64,000 bases of DNA from Microbulbifer celer (GCF_020991125.1 NZ_CP087715.1:1639501-1703500); one strand, 5' to 3'. Positions 49,578 through 63,257 are shown, counted from the first letter of the stretch. Notes: generated by a model from the letters alone, not told the origin. Program-made: numbers and translations.

Positions 49578-51866
49578 ATGCTCAGCAAGGATTTAGAGGT
49601 AACGCTCAATCTAGCGTTCAAAGGTGCACGGGCGAAACGCCACGAGTTTATGACCGTGGAACACCTTTTGCTGGCGCTGCTGGACAATGAATCAGCTGCG
49701 GACGTACTGCATGCCTGTGGAGCTGACCTGAGCGCCCTGCGACGCGAGCTTCTCGAGTTCGTTGACTCGACCACCCCATTGATCCCCGAGAATGACTCAG
49801 AGCGGGAAACCCAGCCTACACTCGGATTCCAGCGCGTGCTGCAGCGGGCCGTTTTCCACGTCCAGTCTTCCGGCAAGAAAGAAGTGACCGGAGCCAACGT
49901 TCTCGTTGCAATCTTCTGCGAGCAGGAAAGCCAGGCGGTTTACTACCTGAAGCAGCAGAGCGTGGCGCGTATCGATGTAGTCAATTACATCACCCATGGC
50001 ATCTCCCGGGTCAGCTCTTCTGGCGGGCACAATACCAACAGCAATCCAGATCCATCGCCAGATCAGGTAGATGAAGAGCTCGGCACCACCTCCGAACCCG
50101 GCGGGTCCGACCCGCTGGAAAGCTACGCCACCAATCTCAACCAGGAAGCCATCCTCGGTCGTATTGACCCGCTGGTGGGGCGCGCCCCGGAAGTGGAGCG
50201 TGTCACTCAGGTGCTGGCGCGTCGCCGCAAGAACAACCCACTGCTGGTGGGCGAGTCCGGCGTCGGTAAAACCGCGATTGCAGAGGGGCTGGCACGCCGT
50301 ATTGTGGATGGAGAAGTGCCCGAACCGCTGAAAGAAAGTACCATTTACTCCCTGGATCTGGGCTCGCTGCTCGCCGGCACCAAATACCGCGGCGACTTCG
50401 AGAAGCGCTTCAAGGCGTTGCTGGCAGAGCTTAAAAAGCGCGAACACGCCGTGCTGTTTATCGACGAAATTCACACCATCATCGGCGCCGGCGCGGCTTC
50501 CGGTGGCGTCATGGATGCTTCCAATCTGCTGAAACCGCTGCTTTCCAGCGGACAGATGCGCTGTATCGGCTCCACCACATTTAACGAATATCGCGGCATT
50601 TTCGAGAAAGATCGCGCGCTATCCCGTCGTTTCCAGAAAATTGATGTCAACGAGCCCTCTGTTGAGGAGACCGTGCAAATCCTGCAGGGGCTGAAGTCCT
50701 GCTTTGAGGATCACCACAAGGTGCGCTATACGGATTCGGCACTGGAGGCTGCAGCCAATCTCTCCAGCCGTCATATCACCGAGCGCTTCCTGCCAGACAA
50801 GGCGATTGATGTGATCGATGAGGCCGGCGCCTACCAAGCACTGCTGCCGATTGATCAGCGCACGGACACCATTTCTGTGACTGAAATTGAAAATGTTGTC
50901 GCAAAAATGGCTCGGATTCCTACCAAGAGTGTTTCCGCATCCGACAAGGCCCAGCTGGCGAAGCTGGACGACAACCTGAAGATGGTCGTGTTCGGTCAGG
51001 ATAAGGCCATCAGTGCACTGAGCACCTCCATCAAGCTCGCCCGTGCCGGTCTCGGTGCCGAAGAAAAGCCCATCGGTTCTTTCCTGTTTGCCGGCCCCAC
51101 AGGTGTCGGTAAAACGGAGCTGTGCCGTCAACTCTCCCAGGTGATGGGAGTTGAGCTGATTCGCTTCGATATGTCGGAATATATGGAACGCCACACAGTC
51201 TCTCGCCTGATCGGTGCACCGCCGGGGTACGTCGGGTTTGATCAGGGCGGCCTGCTTACGGACGCGGTGACCAAGCACCCCCACAGTGTGGTGCTGCTGG
51301 ATGAAATCGAGAAGGCGCACCCAGAGGTTTTCAACCTGCTGCTGCAGGTGATGGATCACGGTACGCTTACCGACAACAATGGTCGCAAAGCGGACTTCCG
51401 CAATGTCATCCTGATCATGACGACAAATGCCGGTGCGGAAGTCATGAGCCGCCGCTCCATCGGGTTTGCTTCACAGGACCACAGCACGGACGGCATGGAA
51501 GAGATCAAGAAAATGTTTACCCCGGAATTCCGCAACCGCCTGGACAGCATCATCCAGTTCGGCTCGCTGGGTATCGATGTGGTCAAAACCGTGGTGGACA
51601 AATTTATCGTCGAGCTGCAGTCACAGCTGGATGAGTCCGGGGTAACCCTGGAAGTGGACGATGAAGCCCGTGAATGGCTGGCCGTACACGGTTATGATGA
51701 GAAAATGGGCGCTCGCCCGATGGCGCGCCTGATCCGCGAAAAGCTGCGCAAACCTCTGGCAGAAGCGGTACTGTTTGGTGATTTGTCAGAAGAGGGGGGC
51801 CGCGTCGAGGTCACCATCGAGAACGACGAGTTGCAAATCAATACGGCGGTACCTGCACTGCACTGA
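49578..51866 (+). CDS. clpA: ATP-dependent Clp protease ATP-binding subunit ClpA
   Basis: 762-aa AAA+ unfoldase of ClpAP. N-terminal double Clp_N domain ([23 protein letters not shown]), an acidic linker, D1 ATPase with Walker A GESGVGKT (about residue 225) and Walker [16 protein letters not shown]2 with [11 protein letters not shown] (about 505) and [14 protein letters not shown], and the C-terminal [19 protein letters not shown] sensor-2 region. No ClpB-type middle domain, so ClpA is correct. ATG lies five bases after GAGG. With clpS, bpt and aat it makes a full N-degron set. Confidence 0.96.
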   Translation: MLSKDLEVTLNLAFKGARAKRHEFMTVEHLLLALLDNESAADVLHACGADLSALRRELLEFVDSTTPLIPENDSERETQPTLGFQRVLQRAVFHVQSSGKKEVTGANVLVAIFCEQESQAVYYLKQQSVARIDVVNYITHGISRVSSSGGHNTNSNPDPSPDQVDEELGTTSEPGGSDPLESYATNLNQEAILGRIDPLVGRAPEVERVTQVLARRRKNNPLLVGESGVGKTAIAEGLARRIVDGEVPEPLKESTIYSLDLGSLLAGTKYRGDFEKRFKALLAELKKREHAVLFIDEIHTIIGAGAASGGVMDASNLLKPLLSSGQMRCIGSTTFNEYRGIFEKDRALSRRFQKIDVNEPSVEETVQILQGLKSCFEDHHKVRYTDSALEAAANLSSRHITERFLPDKAIDVIDEAGAYQALLPIDQRTDTISVTEIENVVAKMARIPTKSVSASDKAQLAKLDDNLKMVVFGQDKAISALSTSIKLARAGLGAEEKPIGSFLFAGPTGVGKTELCRQLSQVMGVELIRFDMSEYMERHTVSRLIGAPPGYVGFDQGGLLTDAVTKHPHSVVLLDEIEKAHPEVFNLLLQVMDHGTLTDNNGRKADFRNVILIMTTNAGAEVMSRRSIGFASQDHSTDGMEEIKKMFTPEFRNRLDSIIQFGSLGIDVVKTVVDKFIVELQSQLDESGVTLEVDDEAREWLAVHGYDEKMGARPMARLIREKLRKPLAEAVLFGDLSEEGGRVEVTIENDELQINTAVPALH

Positions 51867-51900
51867 AGATGACGCGCTCAACCCCGAAGCCCGTCAGATA

Positions 51901-51931
51901 CAAGAAAGCCACCCAATGGGTGGCTTTCTTG
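51901..51931. terminator. Bidirectional terminator between clpA and infA
   Basis: Perfect 14-bp stem CAAGAAAGCCACCC/GGGTGGCTTTCTTG with a 3-base loop; modest T-runs on both sides. Genes converge here. Confidence 0.75.
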
Positions 51932-52030
51932 TATTCGGTCCCGATTTTTCTGCTGTCTGCACTATCGGTGGGCACTGGGCGATAGAGGGCAGCGCAAAAA
52001 TGCGAGCGCTCCTGGCTGATCGGTGTTTGA

Positions 52031-52249
52031 TCAGCGGGCCCGGTAGGTGATGCGGCCCTTGGTGAGGTCGTAGGGAGTCAGCTCAACCTTGACCTTGTCA
52101 CCCGTCAGGATACGGATGTAGTTCTTGCGCATCTTTCCGGAGATGTGCGCGATTACCACATGTCCGTTTTCCAGCTTCACGCGAAATGTGGTGTTCGGCA
52201 GGGTGTCGATCACCTCACCTTCCATTTCAATGTAATCGTCTTTTGCCAT
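52031..52249 (-). CDS. infA: Translation initiation factor IF-1
   Basis: 72-aa S1/OB-fold protein that occupies the ribosomal A site during initiation. Full-length and canonical: [40 protein letters not shown] and the C-terminal [11 protein letters not shown]. Convergent with clpA; downstream of bpt on the same strand with about 208 bases between, so it likely has its own promoter. Confidence 0.98.
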   Translation of the reverse strand: MAKDDYIEMEGEVIDTLPNTTFRVKLENGHVVIAHISGKMRKNYIRILTGDKVKVELTPYDLTKGRITYRAR

Positions 52250-52457
52250 GCGGCAGCAACCTTTGCTTGAATGAGTACTTTGCTTCTCCGCCCAAACCCT
52301 TCAGAAACAGGGTCGGCGGTACGACGGGCGAGCATTTTGCACGAAAAGTTGCCGATCGCCAAGTAAAACGGCCTCTCAGCTACGGCGACCGCAATTGGGG
52401 TCGAGAAACGCCTGCGGCCGGGCCCAGGAAGAGTATGGACGAAGTCGGAAAGAACGC

Positions 52458-53177
52458 TCAGTCAGACCGCAACCCCCAGCGATTCCCCTGTAAAAGCTCG
52501 ACAGGCTGAAACTGAGTTTTGTAGGCCATCTTCTGGCAGCTTTCTATCCAGTAGCCGAGATAAAGACTGGGAAGGCCCAGTCGTCTTGCCCACTCAATCT
52601 GATAAAGAATGGCGTAACTGCCCAGGCTGCGCTTTTCCTCTTCCGGCTCGAAATAAGTGTAAATAGCCGAGATACCACCGCTCAGCACGTCAGTGACTGC
52701 TGTGGCCAGCAAGCGTCCACGGTGGCGGAACTCGAGATAGCGGGTGGTTCCCCAGGGGTTATTGAGGAAACTCTGGAACTGCTCCCTACTGGGAGGGTAC
52801 ATCTCGCCATCGGCATGCCGCTGCTCAATATACCGCGCGTACAGTGCATAGTGCTCATCGGTATCGATGCGCCGCTCGTGCAGCACATCAATATCGCGGT
52901 TACGTTTCCAGCTCCGGCGCTGGTTGCGATTGGGAACGAAAAGCTCCACGGGGATGCGCGCCGGAACGCAGGCCTGGCAATGAGTACACTGGGGACGATA
53001 GAGGTACTGACCGCTGCGACGAAACCCGAGCTCGGACAACCGGCTGTAGAGCCGCTGATCCACGGGTATCTGGGGATCGACAAAAACCGTGGTTGCTTCC
53101 CGGTCTTCCAGATAGCCACAGGGATGGGGCAGGGTGGCCAACAGCCGGACAGCATCCAATTGGGAATACTTGCTCAC
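52458..53177 (-). CDS. bpt: Aspartate/glutamate leucyltransferase (Bpt/Ate)
   Basis: About 239-aa aminoacyl-tRNA protein transferase that adds Leu to N-terminal Asp or Glu, making them ClpS substrates. N-terminal ATE domain with LPHPCGYLEDREATTVFVDP, GFRRSGQYLYRPQCTHCQACVPARIPV (cysteine cluster), RNQRRSWKRN; C-terminal ATE domain with QRHADGEMYPPSREQF, YTYFEPEEEKRSLG and YLGYWIESCQKMAYKTQF. The start is taken as GTG at 53177, 12 bases after AGGAGG; a TTG at 53201 is the alternative. Sits between aat and infA. Confidence 0.94.
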   Translation of the reverse strand: MSKYSQLDAVRLLATLPHPCGYLEDREATTVFVDPQIPVDQRLYSRLSELGFRRSGQYLYRPQCTHCQACVPARIPVELFVPNRNQRRSWKRNRDIDVLHERRIDTDEHYALYARYIEQRHADGEMYPPSREQFQSFLNNPWGTTRYLEFRHRGRLLATAVTDVLSGGISAIYTYFEPEEEKRSLGSYAILYQIEWARRLGLPSLYLGYWIESCQKMAYKTQFQPVELLQGNRWGLRSD

Positions 53178-53362
53178 GGGACGTTTCAGCCTCCTGCTCA
53201 ACGAGATGGTTATGCCACGGGGCGACAGCCCAGCTGCGGTGGCGAGTATGCCATCAAGAGTAATCTGCGATCTCCAGCGGCACCAAATTTCCCGTCAAAA
53301 CCCATTCCATCACGGCCTGCGCCGTCACCACACTGGGCACTGCACTACTGGAGATCGCATTT

Positions 53363-54085
53363 TCAAACACTGTATTCCAGGACTTCGGGCCAGGGGTTGT
53401 CTAGCGCTGGCATTTCTACACCCGCCGCCAATCGCCGCTCAAATTCACTTCGCGATATTTCTATGGCGCCCAGGCTGAGCAGGTGGGGGTTGCTGACCTG
53501 GCAGTCCACCAGCTCGCAGCCCCAGTCCGCCAGCTGTCGCACCAGATGCACAAAGGCCACCTTGGACGCGTCGGTAGCGCGGTGAAACATCGATTCTCCG
53601 AAAAAAACTCGCCCGATGGCAAGGCCGTAGAGCCCACCTACCAGAACATCATCCTGCCAGACTTCCACGGAGTGCGCGAACCCGAGTGCATGCATGGTGA
53701 TGTACGCCTCGCGCATCTCATCGGTGATCCAGGTACCCGGCCCATCTGCTCTGGGGGCGGCGCAGGCATCGATCACCGCTTCAAACGCGCGATCACAGGT
53801 TACGGAATAGGTACCACGTCGAATACGCTTGCGCAGGCTTCGGCTGACCGGCAACTCTGTAGGAATGACAACGCAGCGGGGATCCGGGCTCCACCACAAG
53901 ACGGGCTGATCATCAGAAAACCAGGGAAATATTCCGCGGCGATAGGCCGCAAGCAGCCATTCCGGCGTCAGGTCGCCCCCCACTGCCAGCAGACCGTCGG
54001 GATCGGCCAGGGCACGACTGGTATCGGGAAACTCGACCTGAAGCGGGTCCAGCAGCGTCAGAACGGGTTCGGTGGTACTTGTCAT
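53363..54085 (-). CDS. aat: Leucyl/phenylalanyl-tRNA--protein transferase
   Basis: 240-aa GNAT-fold transferase that attaches Leu or Phe to N-terminal Lys or Arg. Diagnostic segments are FPDTSRALADPDGLLAVGGDL, AYRRGIFPWFSDDQPVLWWSPDPR, GTWITDEMREAYITMHALGFAHSVEVW, GGLYGLAIGRVFFGESMFH and DCQVSNPHLLSLGA. Upstream of bpt on the same strand, so both N-terminal modification branches are encoded together. Confidence 0.97.
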   Translation of the reverse strand: MTSTTEPVLTLLDPLQVEFPDTSRALADPDGLLAVGGDLTPEWLLAAYRRGIFPWFSDDQPVLWWSPDPRCVVIPTELPVSRSLRKRIRRGTYSVTCDRAFEAVIDACAAPRADGPGTWITDEMREAYITMHALGFAHSVEVWQDDVLVGGLYGLAIGRVFFGESMFHRATDASKVAFVHLVRQLADWGCELVDCQVSNPHLLSLGAIEISRSEFERRLAAGVEMPALDNPWPEVLEYSV

Positions 54086-54175
54086 AACGTGATTAAAACG
54101 CCATATCCGGTTGCAGACCAGCCCATTTTTGACCGGCCCACACGGAGAGTGAGCTTGTCTGGTCCTGAAACAGAG

Positions 54176-54204
54176 ACAAAAAAGGCGACCATCTGGCCGC
54201 CTTT
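54176..54204 (-). terminator. Intrinsic terminator after trxB
   Basis: Seven-base stem (GGCGGCC/GGTCGCC read on the minus strand, with one G-U pair) followed by TTTTTTGT on that strand. Confidence 0.8.
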
Positions 54205-54247
54205 CTGTTCCGGATCTGGATCGGTGGATCTGGATCGGTAGAAGAGA

Positions 54248-55225
<978 letters not shown>

Positions 55226-55321
55226 TCAGGTTTACAGTGGCAGCCACTCCAGTCAGTAGCCAATCTTGGTGGCCACTTTGCGCGCAGCAGCTGAGAATAC
55301 TGACCCACCGTAAAATTGCGG

Positions 55322-55380
55322 CCAATGATAGGGGATGCCACAGACGTGACCAAATAGTTTGGTTTAATTTATATCATTGG
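55322..55380. repeat. Nested palindrome upstream of trxB
   Basis: Outer perfect 9-base arms CCAATGATA (55322-55330) and TATCATTGG (55372-55380); inside them a separate perfect dyad ACCAAA-TAG-TTTGGT (55349-55363). It lies about 130-190 bases upstream of trxB. Confidence 0.6.
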
Positions 55381-55685
55381 GCGTCTTTATAGGATTCAAA
55401 AATAAGCAGCCTGCGCCCTTATCGCACCACCATCTCACCATCAGGGCTTTACCGGCAAGGCATCCGTGCGGGCAACCAGGGTGAGTAGCCGGTTTAGAGA
55501 AACCTCGACAAATCTCACATACAACATTAGATAATAACTGTAAGATACTGTTTAAGAAGGAAAAATACGGATTTAAAGTAATTTCTATTCTGGCCTCGCG
55601 GTGGCAATTGCCCCCGGCCTGTAGTACACAGTCAAAATTCGTTCCGCCTCTGATGAGAGCGATCGGCCTGGCCTCCAGAGGCGCG

Positions 55686-55717
55686 CCGACAAACACCCCG
55701 ACAAACACCCCGACAAC
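55686..55717. repeat. 12-bp tandem repeat upstream of ftsK
   Basis: GACAAACACCCC occurs twice in tandem (55688-55699, 55700-55711) followed by a partial third copy GACAAC, ending 19 bases before the ftsK start. Confidence 0.8.
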
Positions 55718-55736
55718 AATAGCTTGAGGTAAGCCA

Positions 55737-58061
55737 TTGAAGGCTGACAGCGAAGCCGAAGCGGCAAATGCGATTCCAGACTCCCTGATAGCCCGGATCA
55801 TTCGAGAGGGCGCCTTGATTGCGTTGCTCGCAGGCGCGCTCCTTATGGGTATCAGCCTGCTGAGTTACAGCCCCAATGATCCCGGGTGGTCGCATACTGG
55901 CAGTGGCGCCGAGATTGAAAACGCCATCGGCCCCACCGGCGCCTGGTTGGCTGATGTCTGTCTATCGCTGCTGGGATGGATGGCGTACCTGTTCCCGATT
56001 TTGATCGGGTGGCGTGCCGTGCGGATCCTGCGGGATCGCAATGCGCGTTTTCATGCGCCGTTATTTGCGCTTCGACTGGCGGGGCTTGCATTGTTGATGG
56101 TTGCAGGGGCTGCGATCGCGACCCTCTGTTTTGCCCACGCTGACAATCCATTGCCATTTTCCAATGGTGGCATCATCGGCGCGGCCGTCTCTTCTCAGGC
56201 AGAAATCGGGCTCGGCTATGTCGGAGCCACCATCCTGTTACTGGCACTGTTCGCCATCGGTGTCACCGTATTTACCGGGATGTCGTGGCTGAAGCTGTTC
56301 GAAGATATCGGCCGCAGCGTGCTGGCCGTGTTCAGCTGGATCGGCGCGCGCCTTGCCCGTGCCCGCAAGGCCAGAGAAGAGAAGCGGGTAGCCCATGAAG
56401 CCGTCGTCGTGCGCAAGGCTGCCATCGAAGAAGAGAAGCAACGCACCGCCAAGCGCGAGCCGCCCAAGATTGCGCCCACCGTCAAACCGCCGAAACCCAG
56501 TACGCGGGCGGCGAAAGAGAAGCAGGGGCAACTGTTTAAGGAGCCGGTGACCGGCAGCCTGCCAGCACTGTCGTTGCTGGACCCGTCGGACCCCGATAAA
56601 AAGGCGGGTTTTTCCAGGGAATCCCTCGAGGCCCTGTCGAAGCTGCTGGAACTCAAGCTCAAAGATTTTGGCGTGGTTGCGGAGGTGGTCTCGGTGTTGC
56701 CCGGGCCCGTGGTCACCCGCTTTGAAATTCAGCCGGCGCCCGGGGTGAAGGTCAGCAGGATTACCAATCTTGCCAAGGACCTGGCCCGCTCACTGGCGGT
56801 GATCAGTGTGCGGGTAGTTGAGGTGATTCCCGGCAAGTCCGTGGTCGGTATCGAAATCCCCAATGAAAACCGCCAGATGGTCCGCCTGTCCGAAGTGCTC
56901 GGAGCGGAAGTCTATGACAAAGCCGGCTCTCCGCTGACCCTGGCGCTGGGCCACGATATTTCCGGTCAGCCGGTGGTGGCCGACCTCGCCAAGATGCCGC
57001 ACCTGCTCGTCGCCGGTACCACAGGCTCCGGTAAGTCCGTGGGTATCAACGTGATGCTGTTGAGCCTGCTGTACAAGTCCACCCCGGAAGAGGTGCGACT
57101 GATCCTGGTTGACCCGAAAATGCTGGAGCTGTCGGTTTACGAGGGCATTCCACATCTGCTGACCCCCGTAATCACCGATATGAACGATGCCGCCAACGGC
57201 CTGCGCTGGTGCGTGGGTGAGATGGAGCGTCGCTATAAGCTGATGGCGGCGATGGGTGTGCGCAACCTCGCCGGCTTCAACCGCAAGGTGAAGGAGGCCA
57301 AGGCCAAAGGGGAACCATTGACGGACCCGATCTGGCAGCCGGACCCCATGTCCAGCGTACCGGAGGCGGAACAGACTGCACCACACCTCGAGCCGCTGCC
57401 CGCCATCGTCGTCGTGATCGATGAATTTGCCGATATGATGATGATCGTCGGCAAGAAGGTAGAACAGCTGATCGCCCGAATCGCGCAGAAGGCGCGGGCG
57501 GCGGGCATCCACCTGCTGCTGGCCACCCAGCGCCCGTCGGTGGATGTGATCACCGGCCTGATCAAGGCGAACGTGCCGACCCGGATGGCGTTCCAGGTCT
57601 CCTCCAAAGTCGACTCACGCACCATTTTGGACCAAGGGGGGGCCGAGCAGCTCCTCGGACACGGCGACATGCTATATCTGCCGCCGGGTACAGCGGTGCC
57701 CGTAAGGGTGCACGGCGCCTTTGTGGATGACCATGAAGTGCACCAGGTTGTGGCAGACTGGGCCCGCCGCGGAGAACCGGACTTTATCGATGGCATCATC
57801 GACGATTCCAACAACAGCATTCCCGTACCCGGCATGAGCACGGAAGGGGGCGAGGACGATCCGGAAACCGATGCGTTGTACGACGAGGCTGTCGCATTTG
57901 TGACCAAATCCAGAAAAGCCTCCATTTCCTCCGTGCAGCGCCAGTTGCGGATCGGCTACAATCGCGCCGCCCGCATGATCGAAGCCATGGAGGCCGCCGG
58001 CGTGGTATCGGCCCAACAGGCCAACGGCAATCGCGAAGTCCTGGCACCGCCGCCGGCATAG
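55737..58061 (+). CDS. ftsK: DNA translocase FtsK
   Basis: 774-aa septal DNA pump that segregates chromosome termini and activates XerCD. Four to five N-terminal membrane helices ([64 protein letters not shown]) within about residues 20-185, a short basic linker, then the alpha/beta motor with Walker [15 protein letters not shown] (about residue 426) and Walker [15 protein letters not shown], and the C-terminal gamma winged helix ([24 protein letters not shown]) that reads KOPS sites. TTG start seven bases after GAGG. The linker is short compared with E. coli FtsK. First gene of an ftsK-lolA-rarA run. Confidence 0.95.
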   Translation: MKADSEAEAANAIPDSLIARIIREGALIALLAGALLMGISLLSYSPNDPGWSHTGSGAEIENAIGPTGAWLADVCLSLLGWMAYLFPILIGWRAVRILRDRNARFHAPLFALRLAGLALLMVAGAAIATLCFAHADNPLPFSNGGIIGAAVSSQAEIGLGYVGATILLLALFAIGVTVFTGMSWLKLFEDIGRSVLAVFSWIGARLARARKAREEKRVAHEAVVVRKAAIEEEKQRTAKREPPKIAPTVKPPKPSTRAAKEKQGQLFKEPVTGSLPALSLLDPSDPDKKAGFSRESLEALSKLLELKLKDFGVVAEVVSVLPGPVVTRFEIQPAPGVKVSRITNLAKDLARSLAVISVRVVEVIPGKSVVGIEIPNENRQMVRLSEVLGAEVYDKAGSPLTLALGHDISGQPVVADLAKMPHLLVAGTTGSGKSVGINVMLLSLLYKSTPEEVRLILVDPKMLELSVYEGIPHLLTPVITDMNDAANGLRWCVGEMERRYKLMAAMGVRNLAGFNRKVKEAKAKGEPLTDPIWQPDPMSSVPEAEQTAPHLEPLPAIVVVIDEFADMMMIVGKKVEQLIARIAQKARAAGIHLLLATQRPSVDVITGLIKANVPTRMAFQVSSKVDSRTILDQGGAEQLLGHGDMLYLPPGTAVPVRVHGAFVDDHEVHQVVADWARRGEPDFIDGIIDDSNNSIPVPGMSTEGGEDDPETDALYDEAVAFVTKSRKASISSVQRQLRIGYNRAARMIEAMEAAGVVSAQQANGNREVLAPPPA

Positions 58062-58154
58062 GCGCAGGGCGTTTGAATTTCCTCAAGGGTTCAGCCTGAG
58101 TTCACCTGACGACGACTAGGCTTAATGGACAATCCCGCAAACTGGAAGGCCAAT

Positions 58155-58772
58155 ATGAAACGCACTCTCAGCCTGCTCTTGATCACATTGGGTTTTGGAT
58201 TTGGCGCTGCCGGCGCCAGCGCGGACGCCAGTGATGAGCTGAGCCGCCTGCTGCAGCCCCTGAGTTCCATTTCCGGCGGTTTTCGCCAGACACTGAAAGA
58301 TGAGAGGGGCAAGGTACTGCAGAAGAGCAGCGGCAACTTCTCGGTACAGCGGCCCGGCAAGCTGCGCTGGAAAACCGGCGAACCTTTTTCCCAGCTGCTG
58401 GTGACCAACAACAAGAAGTTGTGGCTGTACGACCCGGACCTGGAACAAGTCACCGTGCGCCCGGTGGACAGCCGCATGAAGGAAACCCCCGCGCTGCTGC
58501 TGGGTGGCAAGGTGGAGGATATCCGCGGTTCATTCAATGTAGAAAGCAAGAAAGGGGCCTACTACCTGACGCCGAAACGCGCCTCTGCGCCGTTCAAATC
58601 CATGGTCATCCGCTTCGATAACCGTGGGCTGCCGTCTGCCATGACCGTACGTGACGGTATGGGACAGACCACAGATATCCAGTTCGGCAGTATGACCGCG
58701 AACCCGCGACTGTCGTCCGCCATGTTCAATTTCAAGCCGCCAAAAGGTACCGACATCATCCGCGATGAGTGA
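58155..58772 (+). CDS. lolA: Outer-membrane lipoprotein carrier protein LolA
   Basis: 205-aa periplasmic chaperone that ferries lipoproteins from LolCDE to LolB. Signal peptide [17 protein letters not shown] ending near GASA, then [50 protein letters not shown] and the [13 protein letters not shown]-terminus. Start at 58155 is five bases after GGAAGG; a further ATG ten codons upstream would spoil the signal peptide. The rarA start overlaps its stop by eight bases. Confidence 0.95.
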   Translation: MKRTLSLLLITLGFGFGAAGASADASDELSRLLQPLSSISGGFRQTLKDERGKVLQKSSGNFSVQRPGKLRWKTGEPFSQLLVTNNKKLWLYDPDLEQVTVRPVDSRMKETPALLLGGKVEDIRGSFNVESKKGAYYLTPKRASAPFKSMVIRFDNRGLPSAMTVRDGMGQTTDIQFGSMTANPRLSSAMFNFKPPKGTDIIRDE

Positions 58773-60123
58773 TCTGTTTCAACAGCCGCCACGGCATCAA
58801 CCCCTGGCCGCGCGTATGCGGCCACAGACTCTGGCCCACTATGTGGGCCAGACGCATTTATTGGGCCCGGGAAAACCATTGAGAGAAGCCGTGGAACGGG
58901 GCCAGTTGCACTCCATGGTGCTCTGGGGGCCGCCGGGCGTGGGTAAGACCACGTTCGCGCGCCTGCTCGCCGAGGAGTGCGATGCGCGGTTTTCCACACT
59001 CTCTGCGGTACTTGCCGGGGTCAAAGAGATCCGCCAGGCAGTAGCCGAGGCCGAGCAGCACCGCGCCCAGTTCGGTCGCGGTACCATCCTGTTTGTGGAT
59101 GAGGTACACCGCTTCAACAAATCGCAACAGGATGCCTTCTTACCGTATGTGGAAGAGGGCACCGTCACCTTTGTCGGCGCCACCACAGAGAATCCCTCCT
59201 TCGAGCTCAATAACGCGCTACTGTCTCGCTGTCGGGTCTATCTGCTGCGCAGCCTAAGTCAGCAGGAGCTGGCAGGCCTACTGACCCGGGCAATGCAGGA
59301 GGACCCGGAACTCAAGGCCCGCAATATCGAGATGGCCCCGGAGATTCTGGAAAAAATCACCCTCAGCGCCGACGGCGATGCCCGCAGCGCACTCAACCTG
59401 CTGGAAATCGCCTGCGATCTCTCCCGGGAAGCCGGCGGCCGCCAGGTGGTGGACGAGGCGGTACTAGCAGAAGTGCTCACCGCCGATGTGCGCCGTTTCG
59501 ATAAAGGCGGTGATCATTTCTACGATCAGATTTCCGCGCTGCATAAATCCGTGCGCGGCTCTGATCCAGACGCAGCGCTGTACTGGTTTGCGCGCATGAT
59601 TGACGGTGGTTGTGATCCGCTGTATATCGCCCGTCGCGCCGTGCGTATGGCCAGTGAAGATATCGGCAATGCCGATCCGCGGGCGATGGAGATAGCCCTA
59701 AATGCCTGGGATGTGCAGGAGCGCCTGGGCAGCCCGGAAGGGGAGTTGGCGATCGCCCAGGCGATCACCTATCTCGCCATCGCCGCCAAGAGCAACGCCG
59801 TGTACAGCGCCTACAAGCGCGCACTGGCAGACGTGCGCCGCGAGCCCAGTCACGAGGTGCCGATCCATCTGCGCAATGCTCCCACCAAACTCGCCAAGGA
59901 AATGGCCCACGGCGCCGAGTACCGCTATGCCCACGACGAACCGGAAGGGTTCGCTGCAGGGGAAAACTATTTTCCCGAAGCCATTGCCGGGCGACGCTAC
60001 TACCATCCGGTCAACCGGGGGCTGGAAACGAAAATTGAAGACAAGTTGCGGCATTTGCGGGCGCTGAATGAAGCCAGTCCTCAACAGCGCTATGCGCCCG
60101 ACAAATCGCGTCAAAGCTCGTAA
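58765..60123 (+). CDS. rarA: Replication-associated recombination protein A (RarA/MgsA)
   Basis: 452-aa AAA+ ATPase acting at stalled replication forks. Clamp-loader-like: [20 protein letters not shown], Walker [17 protein letters not shown] (about residue 55), Walker [21 protein letters not shown], sensor 1 [19 protein letters not shown], then the C-terminal tetramerisation domain with [30 protein letters not shown] and the ending around [10 protein letters not shown]. Overlaps lolA by eight bases, as commonly seen. Confidence 0.96.
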   Translation: MSDLFQQPPRHQPLAARMRPQTLAHYVGQTHLLGPGKPLREAVERGQLHSMVLWGPPGVGKTTFARLLAEECDARFSTLSAVLAGVKEIRQAVAEAEQHRAQFGRGTILFVDEVHRFNKSQQDAFLPYVEEGTVTFVGATTENPSFELNNALLSRCRVYLLRSLSQQELAGLLTRAMQEDPELKARNIEMAPEILEKITLSADGDARSALNLLEIACDLSREAGGRQVVDEAVLAEVLTADVRRFDKGGDHFYDQISALHKSVRGSDPDAALYWFARMIDGGCDPLYIARRAVRMASEDIGNADPRAMEIALNAWDVQERLGSPEGELAIAQAITYLAIAAKSNAVYSAYKRALADVRREPSHEVPIHLRNAPTKLAKEMAHGAEYRYAHDEPEGFAAGENYFPEAIAGRRYYHPVNRGLETKIEDKLRHLRALNEASPQQRYAPDKSRQSS

Positions 60124-60185
60124 ACAAATCACCGCGTAGAGTTACTGGAAGAATAAACTGGACAGAGAATAACAAGGAATTTCCC

Positions 60186-60560
60186 ATGCAATGGCTTGCT
60201 ATCGCCTTTGGCGGTGCCATTGGTGCGCTGCTTCGGCACCTCATCACCATCTGGAGTCACCCGGTGTTTGAAGGCCGCTTTCCGCTGGGCACCCTGATTG
60301 TCAATGTCACCGGCTCTTTTCTGATCGGTATCTCCTACGTCGCCATCGTGCAGCGTGGACTGCTCGGTGAGGAGTGGCGATTGATGATCATGACTGGCCT
60401 GTTCGGCGCCCTGACCACATTCTCGACCTTCTCGCTGGACACAGTACTGTTGTGGCACAATGGCCAACCTTTAACGGCGCTGACCAACATTCTGGTCAGC
60501 CTCCTGGCGTGTCTCGCCGCCACCGCTGTGGCCGTCACGCTGGGCATGAAATATCTGTAA
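60186..60560 (+). CDS. crcB: Fluoride exporter CrcB/Fluc
   Basis: 124-aa four-helix membrane protein forming dual-topology fluoride channels. Family marks: GGAIGALLRHLI at the N-terminus, the FPLGTLIVNVTGSFLIG helix with the conserved Asn, and the fluoride-lining GLFGALTTFSTFSLDTV. ATG follows AAGGAA. No fluoride riboswitch was recognised in the 62 bases upstream. Lies between rarA and serS. Confidence 0.95.
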   Translation: MQWLAIAFGGAIGALLRHLITIWSHPVFEGRFPLGTLIVNVTGSFLIGISYVAIVQRGLLGEEWRLMIMTGLFGALTTFSTFSLDTVLLWHNGQPLTALTNILVSLLACLAATAVAVTLGMKYL

Positions 60561-60575
60561 ATCGGTAATCAATAA

Positions 60576-61862
<1,287 letters not shown>

Positions 61863-61877
61863 TATTGGAATAATAAA

Positions 61878-63257
61878 TTGCGTTACCTGCCTCTCGCTTT
61901 TGACCTGAAACGCCGTCCCTGCCTGATTGTCGGGGGCGGATCCATTGCCACGCGCAAAGCGCGTTTGCTTAACAAAGCGGAGGCCCGCCTGCTGGTGGTA
62001 GCTCCGGAGATCACCGACGAGTTACGCCAGCTGGTGCTGGGAAGCGGCGGCGAGTATATCGTCGGCCGTTACCACGCCGACCTGCTCAAGCAGGCGGACA
62101 TGGTGGTGGCAGCCACCAATGATGCATCCATCAACGCCACGGTATCCGCCGATGCACAGGCGCTGCGCCTGCCGGTCAACGTGGTGGACTCCCCTAAGCA
62201 CTGCACCTTTACCTTTCCCTCTATCGTCGAACGCGGCCCGGTCTCCATTGGTATCAGCAGCGGCGGCTCCGCGCCGGTGCTCACTCGCATGCTGCGCGCT
62301 CAGCTGGAAACCCTGCTGTCTCCGGGCCTTGGCCTGGTGGCGGAACTCGCCGGACGCTTGCGCGGCAAGGTGAAAGCCGCATTACCGGAGGCCCAGCGCA
62401 AAGATTTCTGGCACTGGGTATTCAACGGCCCGATCGTGGGCCAGGTGGAGCGGGGCGATGCTGCCAATGCCGAGCAGACGCTGCTCGAAGAGCTCTCCCG
62501 CTGGGAAGATCGTCCGGCCCCGAGCGGCGAGGTGTACCTGATCGGAGGCGGCCCCGGGGACCCGGATCTGCTCACATTCCGCGCCTTGCGCCTGATGCAG
62601 CAGGCCGATGTGGTGCTGTACGACCGCCTGGTTTCCACGGAAGTCCTCGAGCTGGTTCGCCGGGATGCCGAGCGCATCTATGTCGGCAAGAAACGACAGT
62701 TCCACAGCGTGCCTCAGGACGACATCAACCAGCTGCTGGTGGATCTGGCCAAAGAGGGCAAAAAGGTTCTGCGCCTGAAAGGCGGCGACCCGTTTATTTT
62801 TGGCCGCGGCGGCGAGGAGATCGACAGACTGGCGGAGGCGGGCGTGCCATTTCAGGTGGTCCCGGGGATTACCGCAGCGGTCGGCTGCTCTGCATATTCC
62901 GGCATTCCACTGACCCATCGCGATCACGCCCAGTCGGTGCGTTTTATCACCGGCCACCTGAAAGAGGGAGATCTGGTATTGCCCTGGCGGGAGCTGGTAA
63001 CCCCCAATCAGACCATTGTTTTCTATATGGGGCTCACCGGATTGCCGACCATTGCCCAGGAGCTGATTGCCAACGGGATGGACCCGGAAACCCCAGCGGC
63101 GCTGGTAGAGAAGGGCACCACCCGGGAACAGAGAGTGGTCGCCGGCACCATCGGCACACTCCCGGAATTGGCGAAGACCCACAATGTAGAGGCGCCCGCA
63201 CTGACCATTATCGGCGGCGTGGTAACCCTGCGCGACAAACTGGGCTGGTACAAGTAG
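61878..63257 (+). CDS. cysG: Siroheme synthase (uroporphyrinogen-III methyltransferase / precorrin-2 dehydrogenase / ferrochelatase)
   Basis: 459-aa trifunctional enzyme. N-terminal CysG-B part with the NAD-binding [22 protein letters not shown] and [19 protein letters not shown]-terminal methyltransferase CysG-A from about residue 215 with [71 protein letters not shown] and [11 protein letters not shown] start eight bases after GGAA. Provides siroheme for sulfite or nitrite reductase; CysB, the sulfur regulator, is encoded elsewhere in the window. Confidence 0.97.
   Translation: MRYLPLAFDLKRRPCLIVGGGSIATRKARLLNKAEARLLVVAPEITDELRQLVLGSGGEYIVGRYHADLLKQADMVVAATNDASINATVSADAQALRLPVNVVDSPKHCTFTFPSIVERGPVSIGISSGGSAPVLTRMLRAQLETLLSPGLGLVAELAGRLRGKVKAALPEAQRKDFWHWVFNGPIVGQVERGDAANAEQTLLEELSRWEDRPAPSGEVYLIGGGPGDPDLLTFRALRLMQQADVVLYDRLVSTEVLELVRRDAERIYVGKKRQFHSVPQDDINQLLVDLAKEGKKVLRLKGGDPFIFGRGGEEIDRLAEAGVPFQVVPGITAAVGCSAYSGIPLTHRDHAQSVRFITGHLKEGDLVLPWRELVTPNQTIVFYMGLTGLPTIAQELIANGMDPETPAALVEKGTTREQRVVAGTIGTLPELAKTHNVEAPALTIIGGVVTLRDKLGWYK

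Noticed and set aside
55364..55801. 145-codon open frame antisense across the trxB-ftsK gap
   Set aside because: Overlaps the ftsK start; its valine-rich repeat only reflects the 12-bp tandem repeat.
60124..60185. Fluoride riboswitch before crcB
   Set aside because: The gap is only 62 bases and shows no recognisable crcB-motif pseudoknot elements.
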